Positions 25,721-34,458 are shown, counted from the first letter of the stretch. The stretch: DNA of 42,957 nucleotides from Oxalobacteraceae bacterium UBA4003 (GCA_002384815.1 DGBN01000044.1:1-42957), one strand, 5' to 3'. Numbers and translations are program-made. Notes: generated from the sequence alone by a model not told the origin.

Positions 25721-27135
25721 CAATTTACCCGGTCATACTTTCCGGCGGATCTGGCAGTCGCTTGTGGCCTTTATCGCGTGCAGCCTTGCCCAAGCAATTG
25801 CTGCCACTGGTTTCCGAACGCACGATGCTGCAGGAAACGGTATTGCGTGTTGCCGACTGGCCTGAGGTCGCATCGCCGCTGATCGTATGCGGCAACGATC
25901 ACCGTTTTCTGGTGGCAGAGCAGTTGCGCCAGATTGATATCAAGCCAACTGCGATTCTGCTGGAAGCAGAAGGACGCAATACCGCACCCGCAGTTGCCGT
26001 GGCGGCCAATTATCTGCTGGCACTTGATCCCGACGCATTGATGCTGGTGTTGCCGGCGGATCACTTGATTCTTGATCCGGATGCATTCCATGATGCGGTG
26101 CTGGTGGCGGTGCATGCCGTTGGCAAGAACGCATTGGCTACCTTCGGCATCCTGCCGTCGGCTGCGGAAACCGGTTACGGTTATATACGACGCGGCGCGC
26201 CAATTGATCACGCTGAAAAATGTTTTGCCGTCGAACGCTTTGTGGAAAAGCCTGATTTTGCGACCGCACAAACTTTCGTTGCAGATGAACGTTATTCATG
26301 GAATAGCGGCATGTTTCTGTTCCGCGCAGTTACCTATCTTGCCGAGCTTGAGCGCCTGCAGCCCGAGATGGCGGCCTGCAGCAAGGTTGCGGTAAAGGAT
26401 GCTTACAGTGATTTGTCCTTCTGCCGTTTGAATGAAGCTGCGTATGCAGCATGTCCGTCGCAGTCGATAGACTTCGCGGTAATGGAACATACGCAACAGG
26501 CGATTGTTATTCCTGCCGATATAGGCTGGAGCGATATCGGTTCCTGGTCGGCCCTGTCCGAAATGCAGGACGGCAATGCGGAAGGTAATGTGTTGCAAGG
26601 CGATGCGTATACCGACAATGTGCGGAATTCGCTGATACGGGCCGAAAGTCGTTTCGTTGCCGTCATCGGACTCGACAACGTGGTTGTGGTCGAAACCAGG
26701 GATGCCGTGCTGATCGTCAGCAAGGATCAGGTACAGCGCGTCAAGAACGTGGTTGATTTTCTGAAACAGAAAAAACGCTGCGAACACTTGAATCACACGC
26801 GCGTGTATCGGCCGTGGGGATCGTATGAACCTATCGATGCGGGCGAACGTTTTCAGGTCAAGCGCATTACTGTCGACCCGGGTGAAAAATTATCTCTGCA
26901 GATGCATCACCATCGCGCCGAACATTGGGTCGTCGTGACCGGAACTGCACGTATCACTTGCGGTGAAACGGTCAAGCTGCTGACGGAAAACGAATCGATT
27001 TATATCCCGATAGGCATGACGCACAGGCTGGAGAATCCCGGCAAGATGCCGCTGCACCTGATCGAAGTGCAGTCGGGTGCTTACCTTGGAGAAGATGACA
27101 TCGTGCGTTTCGACGATGTGTATCAACGCGCATGA
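25717..27135 (+). CDS. manC: Mannose-1-phosphate guanylyltransferase / mannose-6-phosphate isomerase
   Basis: A 472-residue bifunctional type II enzyme (ManC/CpsB/AlgA). The N-terminal guanylyltransferase domain has LSGGSGSRLWPLSR, LPKQLLPL, LPADHLI, RFVEKPD, YSWNSGMFLFRA and DIGWSDIGSWSAL. The C-terminal cupin isomerase domain has RPWGSYEPI, KLSLQMHHHRAEHWVVVTG and ESIYIPIGMTHRLENPG, with the metal-binding histidines. It converts mannose-6-phosphate or mannose-1-phosphate towards GDP-mannose, so the polymer probably contains mannose or a mannose-derived sugar. The start is a GTG at 25717 overlapping the previous stop; the conserved first strand begins right after it. Confidence 0.94.
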   Translation: MTIYPVILSGGSGSRLWPLSRAALPKQLLPLVSERTMLQETVLRVADWPEVASPLIVCGNDHRFLVAEQLRQIDIKPTAILLEAEGRNTAPAVAVAANYLLALDPDALMLVLPADHLILDPDAFHDAVLVAVHAVGKNALATFGILPSAAETGYGYIRRGAPIDHAEKCFAVERFVEKPDFATAQTFVADERYSWNSGMFLFRAVTYLAELERLQPEMAACSKVAVKDAYSDLSFCRLNEAAYAACPSQSIDFAVMEHTQQAIVIPADIGWSDIGSWSALSEMQDGNAEGNVLQGDAYTDNVRNSLIRAESRFVAVIGLDNVVVVETRDAVLIVSKDQVQRVKNVVDFLKQKKRCEHLNHTRVYRPWGSYEPIDAGERFQVKRITVDPGEKLSLQMHHHRAEHWVVVTGTARITCGETVKLLTENESIYIPIGMTHRLENPGKMPLHLIEVQSGAYLGEDDIVRFDDVYQRA

Positions 27136-28346
27136 TGGATTTGCAGGACATCCCTTTCATCAAAGCTGCGAGCGGGAAGCTGGTCGTGCAATTGCGCGAA
27201 ATACGCAGCCATGGCCAGATCAAGCGCATCGCAAGTTTTGATGATCAACAGGTGTGGTGGGAATTGGCGGGGCAGAATGAATATCTGCCGGCACCCTTGC
27301 AGGTGCATGATATGGCGGCGACGGCACTGGTTTTTGTCGCCATGCATCGCGGGCAGGATATGTATATCGATGGCCCGGTAACATTTTCGCTATTGAAGAA
27401 TCTGGAGGATCTGATTGCGTGCTGGGTAGCATGGCGTCCCGATCTGTATCAACACATTCATGTCAGCGCTGCGCGCGAGTTGCCTGATGATGCAATCCGC
27501 CTGCCGCAGATGCCGCAGGCGGTGGCGGCATTTTCCGGTGGACTGGATGCTTCGTTTACAGCATGGCGGCATGTGACCGGACGAGCCGGTCGCCGCAGTT
27601 GTCACTTGCTGGCGGGCGTGCTGATCCAGGGTTTTGATATTGCATTGAATGCAGATGCCGCATTCGATATCACGGTAGCCTCCGTTGCGGATTCGCTGCA
27701 TTCGATCAACGTACCCATGGTGACGCTGAAAACAAACTGGCGTGATGTGGCATGTGTTAACTGGGAAATGGAATTCGGCAATGGCGTTGCCACCTGTTTG
27801 CGCAACTGGCAGGGTAGTGCGCATGCAGGCCTGGTCGGTTCCGACGAAGATTACACAAGACTGGTACTGCCGTGGGGCGGAAATCCGATTACTTATGCAA
27901 TGCTGTCCAGCCGCGATTTTCAGGTCGTGTATGACGGCGGCGAATTTGCGCGTACCGAAAAAGCCGAGCGCATTCTCGATTGGGAAACAGGTTTGCGCAA
28001 TTTGCGCGTGTGCTGGGAAGGGCCGCTCACGGGGCGGAATTGCGGTCGTTGCGAAAAATGTTTGCGGACCAAACTCAACTTCATGGCGGTCGGTGCAGAG
28101 TTGCCGGAATCGCTGGCCGGCAAACCCGACGCTGCGCAGATACGCGCGTTGCGTGCCGGTAATCACGCACAACTGCTACTGCTGGATGAAATTGTGCACA
28201 TTGCAGCGAAGCACAACATCAAGGATCCGTGGGTAAACGCATTGAAGCTGACGATACGCAAGAATCGTTTCCTGAATAAATTTTCGATCTTCGATGCAAG
28301 CAGGCGAGTACTGGGGAAAATCAAACACCGACTGGTGTCGCGATGA
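27132..28346 (+). CDS. QueC-like PP-loop ATPase domain protein in exopolysaccharide operon
   Basis: A 404-residue cytoplasmic protein. An unrecognised N-terminal region of about 125 residues precedes an ATP-pyrophosphatase loop FSGGLDAS (residues 134-141), where the canonical SGGxDS has an extra-like Ala before Ser. A four-cysteine site follows, C294-x9-C304-G-R-C307-E-K-C310, which matches the zinc site of QueC (7-cyano-7-deazaguanine synthase). PP-loop enzymes activate a carboxylate or carbonyl by adenylation and then add nitrogen or sulfur. No queuosine genes lie nearby, so a role in modifying a sugar or nucleotide-sugar of the polymer is inferred from the location only. It overlaps manC and wzx by 4 nt each (ATGA). 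Confidence 0.8.
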   Translation: MMDLQDIPFIKAASGKLVVQLREIRSHGQIKRIASFDDQQVWWELAGQNEYLPAPLQVHDMAATALVFVAMHRGQDMYIDGPVTFSLLKNLEDLIACWVAWRPDLYQHIHVSAARELPDDAIRLPQMPQAVAAFSGGLDASFTAWRHVTGRAGRRSCHLLAGVLIQGFDIALNADAAFDITVASVADSLHSINVPMVTLKTNWRDVACVNWEMEFGNGVATCLRNWQGSAHAGLVGSDEDYTRLVLPWGGNPITYAMLSSRDFQVVYDGGEFARTEKAERILDWETGLRNLRVCWEGPLTGRNCGRCEKCLRTKLNFMAVGAELPESLAGKPDAAQIRALRAGNHAQLLLLDEIVHIAAKHNIKDPWVNALKLTIRKNRFLNKFSIFDASRRVLGKIKHRLVSR

Positions 28347-29788
28347 AGAATATGCGGCGCGTGGTGCCGTGGGCTATCGTCGATAGCGTCGGCGTCGGCC
28401 TGCTGGGTTTTCTGACGCTGGCAATCATGACGCGCGTGCTGACGCCTACCGATTTCGGTAGTGTCGCGTTTGCACAGGCGATTGTTTTGATGACGCAACT
28501 GGTGATTTCGCTGGGCATCAATGAAGCATTGATCCAGCGGCGGCCTATCGACATGCTGCATATCGATAGCGCGTTCTGGGGATCCGTTTGTCTCGGTATT
28601 GCCGGCTTTCTTTTCTGCATTGGCATAGGTTTGTATTTCATCTATTTCATGGAACAGACGCTGGTGGGGACGATCCTGATCGTCGAGGGTAGTGCCTGCA
28701 TGTTTACCGGATTAAACCTGTTGCCGTCGGCGATGCTGGATCGCAAGCTGCGTACCAAGGCGATTGCCAGACGCACGGTGGCTGGCAGATTGAGTTATTG
28801 CCTGGTTGCGATAGGCCTGGCGGCTGCGAATTGTGGCGTATGGAGCATCGTGATTGCCGGTGTTGTGCAGAATATTATTCTGACGACAATTTTTTGGCGT
28901 GGTCAACTGCGTTGGCCGCAGCGGCGCTTCTCGATGCCGCATGCGCGACAACTGGTCGCATTTGGTTTTCCGGTGATGCTGGAAGGAGCCTTGTGGGCTT
29001 TTCTGACGCGCGGCTTCAACCTGCTGATTGGTGCTATTCACGGCTTGAATGTGCTGGGTCTGGTCAGTGTCGCATTCAAGGCAACCGATGCACTGTCGAA
29101 TATTGTTGGTAGCGTGGCGGGTCGTATCGGCTTGCCCTTGTTCTCATCGATGCAAAAAGACAGGGAACGCCTGCAACGTTCTTTCATGCAGGTAACGCAG
29201 GTAATGGCCTTTGTTTCGACCCCGATTTTTGTCGGCCTCGCCTTGACTGCGCAGCTATGGGTGCCGCTCCTGCTCGGCGATAAATGGCCGGAAGCGATTG
29301 CTATGATTGTCGTCCTGTGTCTGGTGTGGGTGACCAGTTTCACACGTGTTTTTGTCAGCCCCTACCTGCGCGCGCTCGGTCATCCGCGTGCCTTGTTGTT
29401 GCCAGGACTATGTGCGAGCGTGTGTACTATAGCGGTGGTTTTTCTGACCGCAAATCATGCGCCTATCTACATCATTCTCGCGTGGTCGTGCCGCGTGGCG
29501 GTGACCTATCCGCTAGGACTTTATCTGCTGCGTAAATATGCAGGAATTTCCTACACACAGCAGTTACGGCCCTTGGCCATGCCATGCTTCTGCGCAGCGG
29601 TGATGGCGATATGCGTCATGGCGGCACAGATGGGTGTCGCGGATGCAGGATGGCCGAAATTGCCACTCCTGTTGATGTCGATGTTGGTCGGTGCTGTCAG
29701 TTATGCGGCAGTGGTCTTGCTGGTGTATCGCAAGGCATTGCCGGATATGCTGGCAAACTGGCGCGGTACTGCATTGAAGAGTCGCTAG
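28343..29788 (+). CDS. Oligosaccharide flippase (Wzx)
   Basis: A 481-residue polytopic protein of the MOP/Polysacc_synt superfamily with about twelve to fourteen hydrophobic helices. The N-terminal pattern VPWAIVDSVGVGLLGFLTLAIMTR and LTPTDFGSVAFAQAIV, then FGFPVMLEGALWAF and KATDALSNIVGSVAGRIGLPLFSS, are characteristic of Wzx/RfbX proteins. It would move undecaprenyl-linked repeat units across the inner membrane for the polymerase. It is the last gene of the operon and starts inside the PP-loop gene (ATGA). It ends 16 nt from the convergent PAP2-type gene, with no strong terminator between them. Confidence 0.87.
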   Translation: MKNMRRVVPWAIVDSVGVGLLGFLTLAIMTRVLTPTDFGSVAFAQAIVLMTQLVISLGINEALIQRRPIDMLHIDSAFWGSVCLGIAGFLFCIGIGLYFIYFMEQTLVGTILIVEGSACMFTGLNLLPSAMLDRKLRTKAIARRTVAGRLSYCLVAIGLAAANCGVWSIVIAGVVQNIILTTIFWRGQLRWPQRRFSMPHARQLVAFGFPVMLEGALWAFLTRGFNLLIGAIHGLNVLGLVSVAFKATDALSNIVGSVAGRIGLPLFSSMQKDRERLQRSFMQVTQVMAFVSTPIFVGLALTAQLWVPLLLGDKWPEAIAMIVVLCLVWVTSFTRVFVSPYLRALGHPRALLLPGLCASVCTIAVVFLTANHAPIYIILAWSCRVAVTYPLGLYLLRKYAGISYTQQLRPLAMPCFCAAVMAICVMAAQMGVADAGWPKLPLLLMSMLVGAVSYAAVVLLVYRKALPDMLANWRGTALKSR

Positions 29789-29804
29789 GCTGGACACTTG
29801 CAAC

Positions 29805-30428
29805 CTAGTGATATTCAGTCGTAACCGATTCAAGACTCGTTGTCTGTGCAGGTCGCTCTTTGCCGGATAGATAATAGGCAACGTTTTCCATCCATGATTC
29901 GGTAGGTGCCGGTTTCAAGGTGAGCACTGGCAACAGGGCCGTGATGCAAATTATCAATAGCTTGCGATTAAGGGCGATCTCCTTGCCCCGTATCAAGTAC
30001 GCAAAACCCAGGCCGATGACGGCACCTAACAGGCAGCCACTGACGACTTCAGATACCGAATGCACATGAATCGCCAGGCGCGAAATGCCGATGGCGATAC
30101 CAAAACCTATTCCAGCGAGTAAGCCGAGTTGCAGTATCTGGCGCGATTGATTTTGCAGCAGAAGCGCCATCAAGGCAGGGGTAATCGCCGTGGCGCGCAT
30201 CGTATGCCCGCTGATGCCGGTGAAATTAATTGCGGCAATGCCTGCACCCCAACCGATATAGGCAATCTTGGTTGCGACGACCAGCACTATTGCCGAGCCG
30301 AACAGCAAGCACCATAGAAAAAATGGCTTCCATGCGCGGGCACCAGCCAGCCAGATTGCCAGCAAGGCGGCCAGTGGCATCGTGAAATTACTATCTGCAA
30401 GTTTGGTAAAGGCTGCCCAAAAAATCAT
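29805..30428 (-). CDS. PAP2-family membrane phosphatase-like protein with degenerate motifs
   Basis: A 207-residue membrane protein with about five or six hydrophobic helices. It carries GISGHTMRA (the SGH motif with catalytic histidine) and SRLAIHVHSVSEV, which fits SR-x5-H-x3-(D/E) with Glu where Asp is usual. The first motif (K-x6-RP) is not intact: the lysine of VATKIAYIGWG is not followed by RP. PAP2 proteins hydrolyse lipid phosphates such as undecaprenyl diphosphate at the membrane. With one motif lost and another substituted, activity is uncertain. It follows lgt by 61 nt on the same strand and converges with wzx. Recycling of the polymer's lipid carrier is possible but is inference. 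Confidence 0.75.
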   Translation of the reverse strand: MIFWAAFTKLADSNFTMPLAALLAIWLAGARAWKPFFLWCLLFGSAIVLVVATKIAYIGWGAGIAAINFTGISGHTMRATAITPALMALLLQNQSRQILQLGLLAGIGFGIAIGISRLAIHVHSVSEVVSGCLLGAVIGLGFAYLIRGKEIALNRKLLIICITALLPVLTLKPAPTESWMENVAYYLSGKERPAQTTSLESVTTEYH

Positions 30429-30489
30429 CCTGGCTGCCCGTCACGAATTGTTGATATTTGGTTTTTTATTTGCTGTGTACCTTGCATCT

Positions 30490-31323
30490 TCATGCAGTTT
30501 TCTTTCCTGACTGATTATTGTGTTGATTGCCGTCTTGATTTCGATAGGCAAGAATTAGCATGACGATACCCAATACGATGAGTGGTACGGACAACATCTG
30601 TCCGGCAGAAATCGTGATGCCGGCGAAATGGACTTCGTAATCCGGCATGCGGAAGTACTCGGTGAAGAAACGCGCCGAACCATACAGCAGCGCGAACATG
30701 CCGCCAACTGCCATGCGTGGGCGTGCTTTGCGTGAAAAAATCCACAGCAGAATGAACATCAGCAAGCCATCGACCAGCGCCTGATAAAGCGGTGACGGAT
30801 GACGCGGCAGGTGATCGACATTCGACCAGATCATTGCCCATGGCAGTGAGGCATCGGCCACACGACCCGGCAATTCGGCATTGATGAAATTGCCGAGGCG
30901 ACCGAACGCATAGCCGAGAGGCACCATGGGCGCGATGAAATCCCATACATCCAGCACATTGCGACCCTGCTTGCGGGCCCAGATGCTCATCGCAAACAAC
31001 ACACCGAGGAAACCGCCATGGAAGGACATGCCGCCTTTCCATATCTTGAAAATTTCCAGCGGGTTCGAAAAGTAATACACCGGATCGTAGAAAATCACTT
31101 CGCCCAAACGACCGCCTATGATGACGCCGAGTACGCCGTAGAACAGCATGTCATCGATGTCCTCCTTCTTCCAGCTGGCACGCGCGATATGCGGCTGCTT
31201 GATGCGGATACGCGCCAGCAGCACAAACTGGGCAAATGCGGCAAGGTACATCAGTCCGTACCAGCGAATGGCAAGCGGGCCGATCGAGATGGCAATCGGG
31301 TCGAACATGGGAAGAGTCCACAT
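30490..31323 (-). CDS. lgt: Prolipoprotein diacylglyceryl transferase
   Basis: A 277-residue inner-membrane enzyme with about seven hydrophobic helices. It moves diacylglycerol from phosphatidylglycerol to the lipobox cysteine of prolipoproteins. Family marks are IRWYGLMYL, the GGRLGEVIFYDP loop, MSFHGGFLG and the Lgt signature GRLGNFINAELPG. The ATG at 31323 is chosen because AAAGAGA lies 7 nt upstream and the conserved sequence starts at once; a TTG at 31350 would add nine residues and overlap lysR. The start is 4 nt after the lysR stop on the same strand, so the genes are probably co-transcribed. Confidence 0.95.
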   Translation of the reverse strand: MWTLPMFDPIAISIGPLAIRWYGLMYLAAFAQFVLLARIRIKQPHIARASWKKEDIDDMLFYGVLGVIIGGRLGEVIFYDPVYYFSNPLEIFKIWKGGMSFHGGFLGVLFAMSIWARKQGRNVLDVWDFIAPMVPLGYAFGRLGNFINAELPGRVADASLPWAMIWSNVDHLPRHPSPLYQALVDGLLMFILLWIFSRKARPRMAVGGMFALLYGSARFFTEYFRMPDYEVHFAGITISAGQMLSVPLIVLGIVMLILAYRNQDGNQHNNQSGKKTA

Positions 31324-31327
31324 GGAT

Positions 31328-32221
31328 CTATCTCTTTCGTAATAATTCAAGAAAAGCGTTCAGCACCGGCGACGCATTATCACGTCGCCATGCGAGGCCG
31401 GTTTCGACCAGCGGCGTTTTATTCGCCAGCGGCTTGTAGTCGACACCCGGCCTTTTCAAGTTCGATACGGATTGTGGCACAAGCGCGATACCCATGCCGG
31501 CCGACACCAGCCCGATGATGGTTTGCATCTGGATTGCTTCCTGCCCGATATGCGGCGTCAAGCCGGCATCGCGGTAGCAAGCCAGAATTGCATCGTGGAA
31601 GGCGGGAGCAATACGTCGCGGGAAAATAATCAGCGGTAATTCAGCCAGTGCCTGAAGGGCCACGCTCTGCTTGCCGCGCAAGGCCTTCAATCCCTTAGGT
31701 GCAGCAAGAATCAAAGGTTCCGATAACACCGGTAAATAATCCAGTTGCAATTTTGCCCTGTCTGGTATTGGCGGGATCAAAAGCCCCACGTCTATGCGAC
31801 CCTGCATCAGATCGTCCAGTTGCACGTCAGTCGTTGCTTCGCGCAAATCGATCTCGACGCCAGGATACGATTCGCGAAATTCGCGCAGGAAAGGCGGCAG
31901 CACGCTGTAATCAGCAGTCGAGACGAAGGCCAGAGACAAGCGCCCTGATGCACCGGATGCAGCGCGGCGCATCAGATCAGGCAGAGCCGCAGTTTGCTGC
32001 AGGATGCGTTGCGCTTCCGGCAGTAGCGCGATCCCGGCTGGCGTCAACGCAACGCTGCGGCTGGTGCGGCGAAAAAGCTGCACCCCCAGCATTGCCTCCA
32101 GCGACTGGATTGCTTGCGACAGCGGCGGTTGCGTCATGTGCAGCCGGATTGCCGCGCGGCCGAAATGCATTTCTTCGGCGACGGTGACAAAGTAGCGTAA
32201 TTGTCTGAGCTCTACATTCAT
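31328..32221 (-). CDS. LysR-family transcriptional regulator
   Basis: A 297-residue LysR-type regulator. The N-terminal winged helix (about residues 1-60) has MNVELRQLRYFVTVAEE, FGRAAIRLHMTQPPLSQAI and LFRRTSRSVALTPAG. The rest is a periplasmic-binding-like effector domain (LSLAFVSTADYSVLP to GMGIALVPQS). It is transcribed away from ilvD, and a perfect inverted repeat with T-N11-A lies between them. It probably senses a small molecule and controls ilvD, itself, or both. The effector cannot be inferred; BenM/CatM-like or branched-chain pathway intermediates are plausible. Confidence 0.9.
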   Translation of the reverse strand: MNVELRQLRYFVTVAEEMHFGRAAIRLHMTQPPLSQAIQSLEAMLGVQLFRRTSRSVALTPAGIALLPEAQRILQQTAALPDLMRRAASGASGRLSLAFVSTADYSVLPPFLREFRESYPGVEIDLREATTDVQLDDLMQGRIDVGLLIPPIPDRAKLQLDYLPVLSEPLILAAPKGLKALRGKQSVALQALAELPLIIFPRRIAPAFHDAILACYRDAGLTPHIGQEAIQMQTIIGLVSAGMGIALVPQSVSNLKRPGVDYKPLANKTPLVETGLAWRRDNASPVLNAFLELLRKR

Positions 32222-32292
32222 GGATTCTGCGGCTTAATTCATCGCTGTTGGTGGCTGATCGATAACTGGACTAGTGTTTAAATTTACCATCA

Positions 32293-32315
32293 ATCAATAT
32301 CTTATGCATATTGAT
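32293..32315. promoter_or_regulatory. LysR-type operator: ATCAATAT-N7-ATATTGAT
   Basis: Perfect 8-bp inverted arms with a 7-bp spacer between divergent lysR and ilvD. The arms contain the LysR T-N11-A core (T32298, A32310). A second dyad, ATGAT-GGA-ATCAT, lies immediately downstream. Both precede a TTGACA element (32334-32339), as expected for an activator or autoregulator site. Confidence 0.7.
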
Positions 32316-32333
32316 CATGATGGAATCATATAT

Positions 32334-32363
32334 TTGACACATGGCTCCATGCAAGGCAATCTA
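32334..32363 (+). promoter_or_regulatory. Candidate ilvD promoter
   Basis: A perfect -35 TTGACA (32334-32339) is followed after 17-18 nt by a poor -10 (CAATCT/AATCTA). A weak -10 beside a LysR-type operator fits an activated promoter, with a leader of about 100 nt before ilvD. The -10 assignment is tentative. Confidence 0.4.
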
Positions 32364-32472
32364 GGCGCTCTTTTCAAGGATTTGCCCTGTTACCGGGCAG
32401 GCAATCGTTGCAGCCTCTTTATCTTTGTTTTTAAATTGCAACGTACCGATTTGCATTCTTTCTGGAGTCATC

Positions 32473-34146
32473 ATGGCATTCAATCGCCGCTCGAAAAACA
32501 TCACGCAAGGCGTGTCCCGCAGCCCTAACCGTTCCATGTATTACGCGATGGGTTACGAAAAGGCCGATTTCGACAAACCTATGGTCGGCATCGCCAACGG
32601 TCACTCGACAATTACGCCATGTAACTCCGGTCTCCAAAAACTGGCGGATATCGCGATCAAGACAGTCAAGGACGCTGGCGGCAATCCGCAAGTATTCGGC
32701 ACACCGACAATTTCCGACGGTATGTCCATGGGAACTGAAGGCATGAAGTATTCGCTGATTTCGCGCGAAGTCATTGCCGACTGTATCGAAACTGCAGTCA
32801 ACGGCCAATGGATGGACGGCGTGCTCGTTATCGGCGGCTGCGACAAGAACATGCCAGGCGGCATGATCGCGATGTTGCGTACCAATGTGCCGAGTATTTA
32901 TGTCTACGGCGGCACCATCAAGCCGGGTAACTGGAAGGGTAAAGACCTGACCATCGTTTCTGCATTTGAAGCTGTTGGTGAATTTACTGCCGGTCGCATG
33001 TCGCAGGAAGATTTTGACGGCATCGAACGCAATGCCTGCCCATCGTCCGGTTCTTGCGGTGGTATGTACACAGCCAACACGATGTCCTCTTCGTTCGAAG
33101 CACTGGGTCTGGCCTTGCCATACTCGTCGACGATGGCGAATCCTGATGATGAAAAAGTCGGCTCCGCGGCAGAATCAGCACGTGTGCTGATCGAAGCGAT
33201 CAAGAAGGATTTGAAGCCGCGCGACATCGTGACACGCAAGGCAATCGAGAACGCAGTGGCCGTCATCATGGCAACCGGCGGTTCGACCAACGCCGTGTTG
33301 CACTTCCTGGCGATTGCACACGCAGCAGAAATCGACTGGACCATAGACGACTTCGAACGCATGCGTAAAAAAGTCCCTGTCATCTGCGATCTGAAACCAT
33401 CCGGTAAATACGTGGCAACCGATCTGCATAAAGCAGGCGGTATTCCGCAAGTGATGAAGGTGTTGCTCGACGCCGGCTTGTTGCACGGCGATTGCATGAC
33501 GATCACCGGCCAGACCGTTGCAGAAGCGCTGGCGCATATCCCGTCGGTACCAAGTGCCGATCAGGACGTGATCCACACCATAGACAAGGCTTTGTACGCA
33601 CAAGGTCATCTCGCGATCCTGAAAGGCAATCTGTCGCCTGAAGGTTGCGTTGCAAAAATCACCGGGCTGAAAAACCCTGTGATCACCGGCCCAGCACGTG
33701 TATTTGACGACGAATATTCGGCAATGGACGCCATCATGGCGAACAAGATTGTCGCTGGCGATGTGCTCGTCATGCGCTACCTCGGACCAAAAGGCGGCCC
33801 AGGCATGCCGGAAATGCTGGCACCGACTTCTGCACTGGTCGGTCAGGGTTTGGGTGAATCAGTCGGCTTGATTACCGATGGCCGTTTCTCCGGTGGCACA
33901 TGGGGTATGGTCGTTGGTCACGTGTCGCCGGAGGCATTTGTCGGTGGCACCATCGGCCTGGTTGAAGAAGGCGACTCCGTTACCATCGACGCACGTCAGT
34001 TGCTGATTCAGCTGAATGTGTCCGAAGAAGAAATCGCACGCAGGCGCGCCAACTGGAAGCAGCCGGCACCGCGTTATACGCGTGGCGTATTGGCGAAATA
34101 TGCAGCGTTGGCATCGACGGCAAGCAAAGGCGCAGTTACTGGCTGA
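32473..34146 (+). CDS. ilvD: Dihydroxy-acid dehydratase
   Basis: A 557-residue iron-sulfur dehydratase that forms 2-ketoisovalerate and 2-keto-3-methylvalerate in valine and isoleucine synthesis. Cluster ligands Cys50 (HSTITPCN), Cys123 (IGGCDKNMPG) and Cys195 (CPSSGSCGGMYTANTM) are present. LITDGRFSGGTWG and GPKGGPGMPEM near the C-terminus complete the IlvD/Edd family signature. The ATG at 32473 follows TGGAGT (32463-32468) and matches the usual length; an upstream in-frame start would add 16 unconserved residues. It is divergent from lysR, with a T-N11-A operator between, and ends in a clear terminator. Confidence 0.96.
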   Translation: MAFNRRSKNITQGVSRSPNRSMYYAMGYEKADFDKPMVGIANGHSTITPCNSGLQKLADIAIKTVKDAGGNPQVFGTPTISDGMSMGTEGMKYSLISREVIADCIETAVNGQWMDGVLVIGGCDKNMPGGMIAMLRTNVPSIYVYGGTIKPGNWKGKDLTIVSAFEAVGEFTAGRMSQEDFDGIERNACPSSGSCGGMYTANTMSSSFEALGLALPYSSTMANPDDEKVGSAAESARVLIEAIKKDLKPRDIVTRKAIENAVAVIMATGGSTNAVLHFLAIAHAAEIDWTIDDFERMRKKVPVICDLKPSGKYVATDLHKAGGIPQVMKVLLDAGLLHGDCMTITGQTVAEALAHIPSVPSADQDVIHTIDKALYAQGHLAILKGNLSPEGCVAKITGLKNPVITGPARVFDDEYSAMDAIMANKIVAGDVLVMRYLGPKGGPGMPEMLAPTSALVGQGLGESVGLITDGRFSGGTWGMVVGHVSPEAFVGGTIGLVEEGDSVTIDARQLLIQLNVSEEEIARRRANWKQPAPRYTRGVLAKYAALASTASKGAVTG

Positions 34147-34185
34147 GGCTTGGACTATGCAATTGTTTTAATATTGTTTCAATTG

Positions 34186-34214
34186 AAAAATCCCGCTGCT
34201 GGCGGGATTTTTTT
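34186..34214 (+). terminator. Rho-independent terminator after ilvD
   Basis: AAAAATCCCGC pairs with GCGGGATTTTT around a TGCTG loop and ends in a seven-T run (34208-34214). It lies about 40 nt after the ilvD stop. The A-run on the other arm would let it work in both directions. Confidence 0.92.
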
Positions 34215-34358
34215 GCCCTGCACGACATTGGATGTGAGCATGTTTGTTGGCGTTAGTCGCGAGCAAGGAATCGTGAGCAGCCGGAAACGAGGAAATTCCG
34301 TGCGATGACTGAGAACCGTTTGGTTGAGACTCTTTGGGAATAGCGAACCCCATAATGC

Positions 34359-34390
34359 AAAAAGCCCGCAACCGATAAAGGGAGCAGGCT
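34359..34390 (-). terminator. Rho-independent terminator of the candidate small RNA
   Basis: On the minus strand AGCCTGC pairs with GCGGGCT (seven pairs, one of them G-U) across a 14-nt loop, followed by TTTTT. The loop is larger than usual, which lowers confidence. Confidence 0.55.
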
Positions 34391-34452
34391 AATATTTTGA
34401 TTCATCCAGTCCTATAGTGGAAAGTGACGAATCTCAGGGCGATTTAAATCGC
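34359..34452 (-). ncRNA. Candidate small RNA, about 94 nt, with own promoter and terminator
   Basis: On the minus strand a sigma-70-like promoter (34459-34488) would start transcription near 34452. The 5' end would be the perfect palindrome GCGATTTAAATCGC (34439-34452), which can form a hairpin. About 45 nt of unpaired-looking sequence follow, then a terminator hairpin (34363-34390) with five Us. I see no match to tRNA, tmRNA, 6S or SRP RNA. A 50-codon frame (ATG 34405 down to 34253, preceded by AGGAC) crosses the terminator, so a small protein is a weaker alternative. The region lies between the ilvD terminator and a small secreted-protein gene. Expression is unproven. Confidence 0.5.
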
Positions 34453-34458
34453 ACAAAC

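Noticed and set aside
7125..29788. Exosortase/PEP-CTERM system, often associated with EpsL/E/F/G-type loci
   Set aside because: No exosortase-like membrane protease and no PEP-CTERM tail was found in any gene of the cluster. The large membrane proteins are a Wzy-like polymerase, an acyltransferase and Wzx.
34168..34371. 67-codon minus-strand frame downstream of ilvD
   Set aside because: TTG start inside a terminator hairpin and no conserved features. It covers two terminators, so it is unlikely to be translated.
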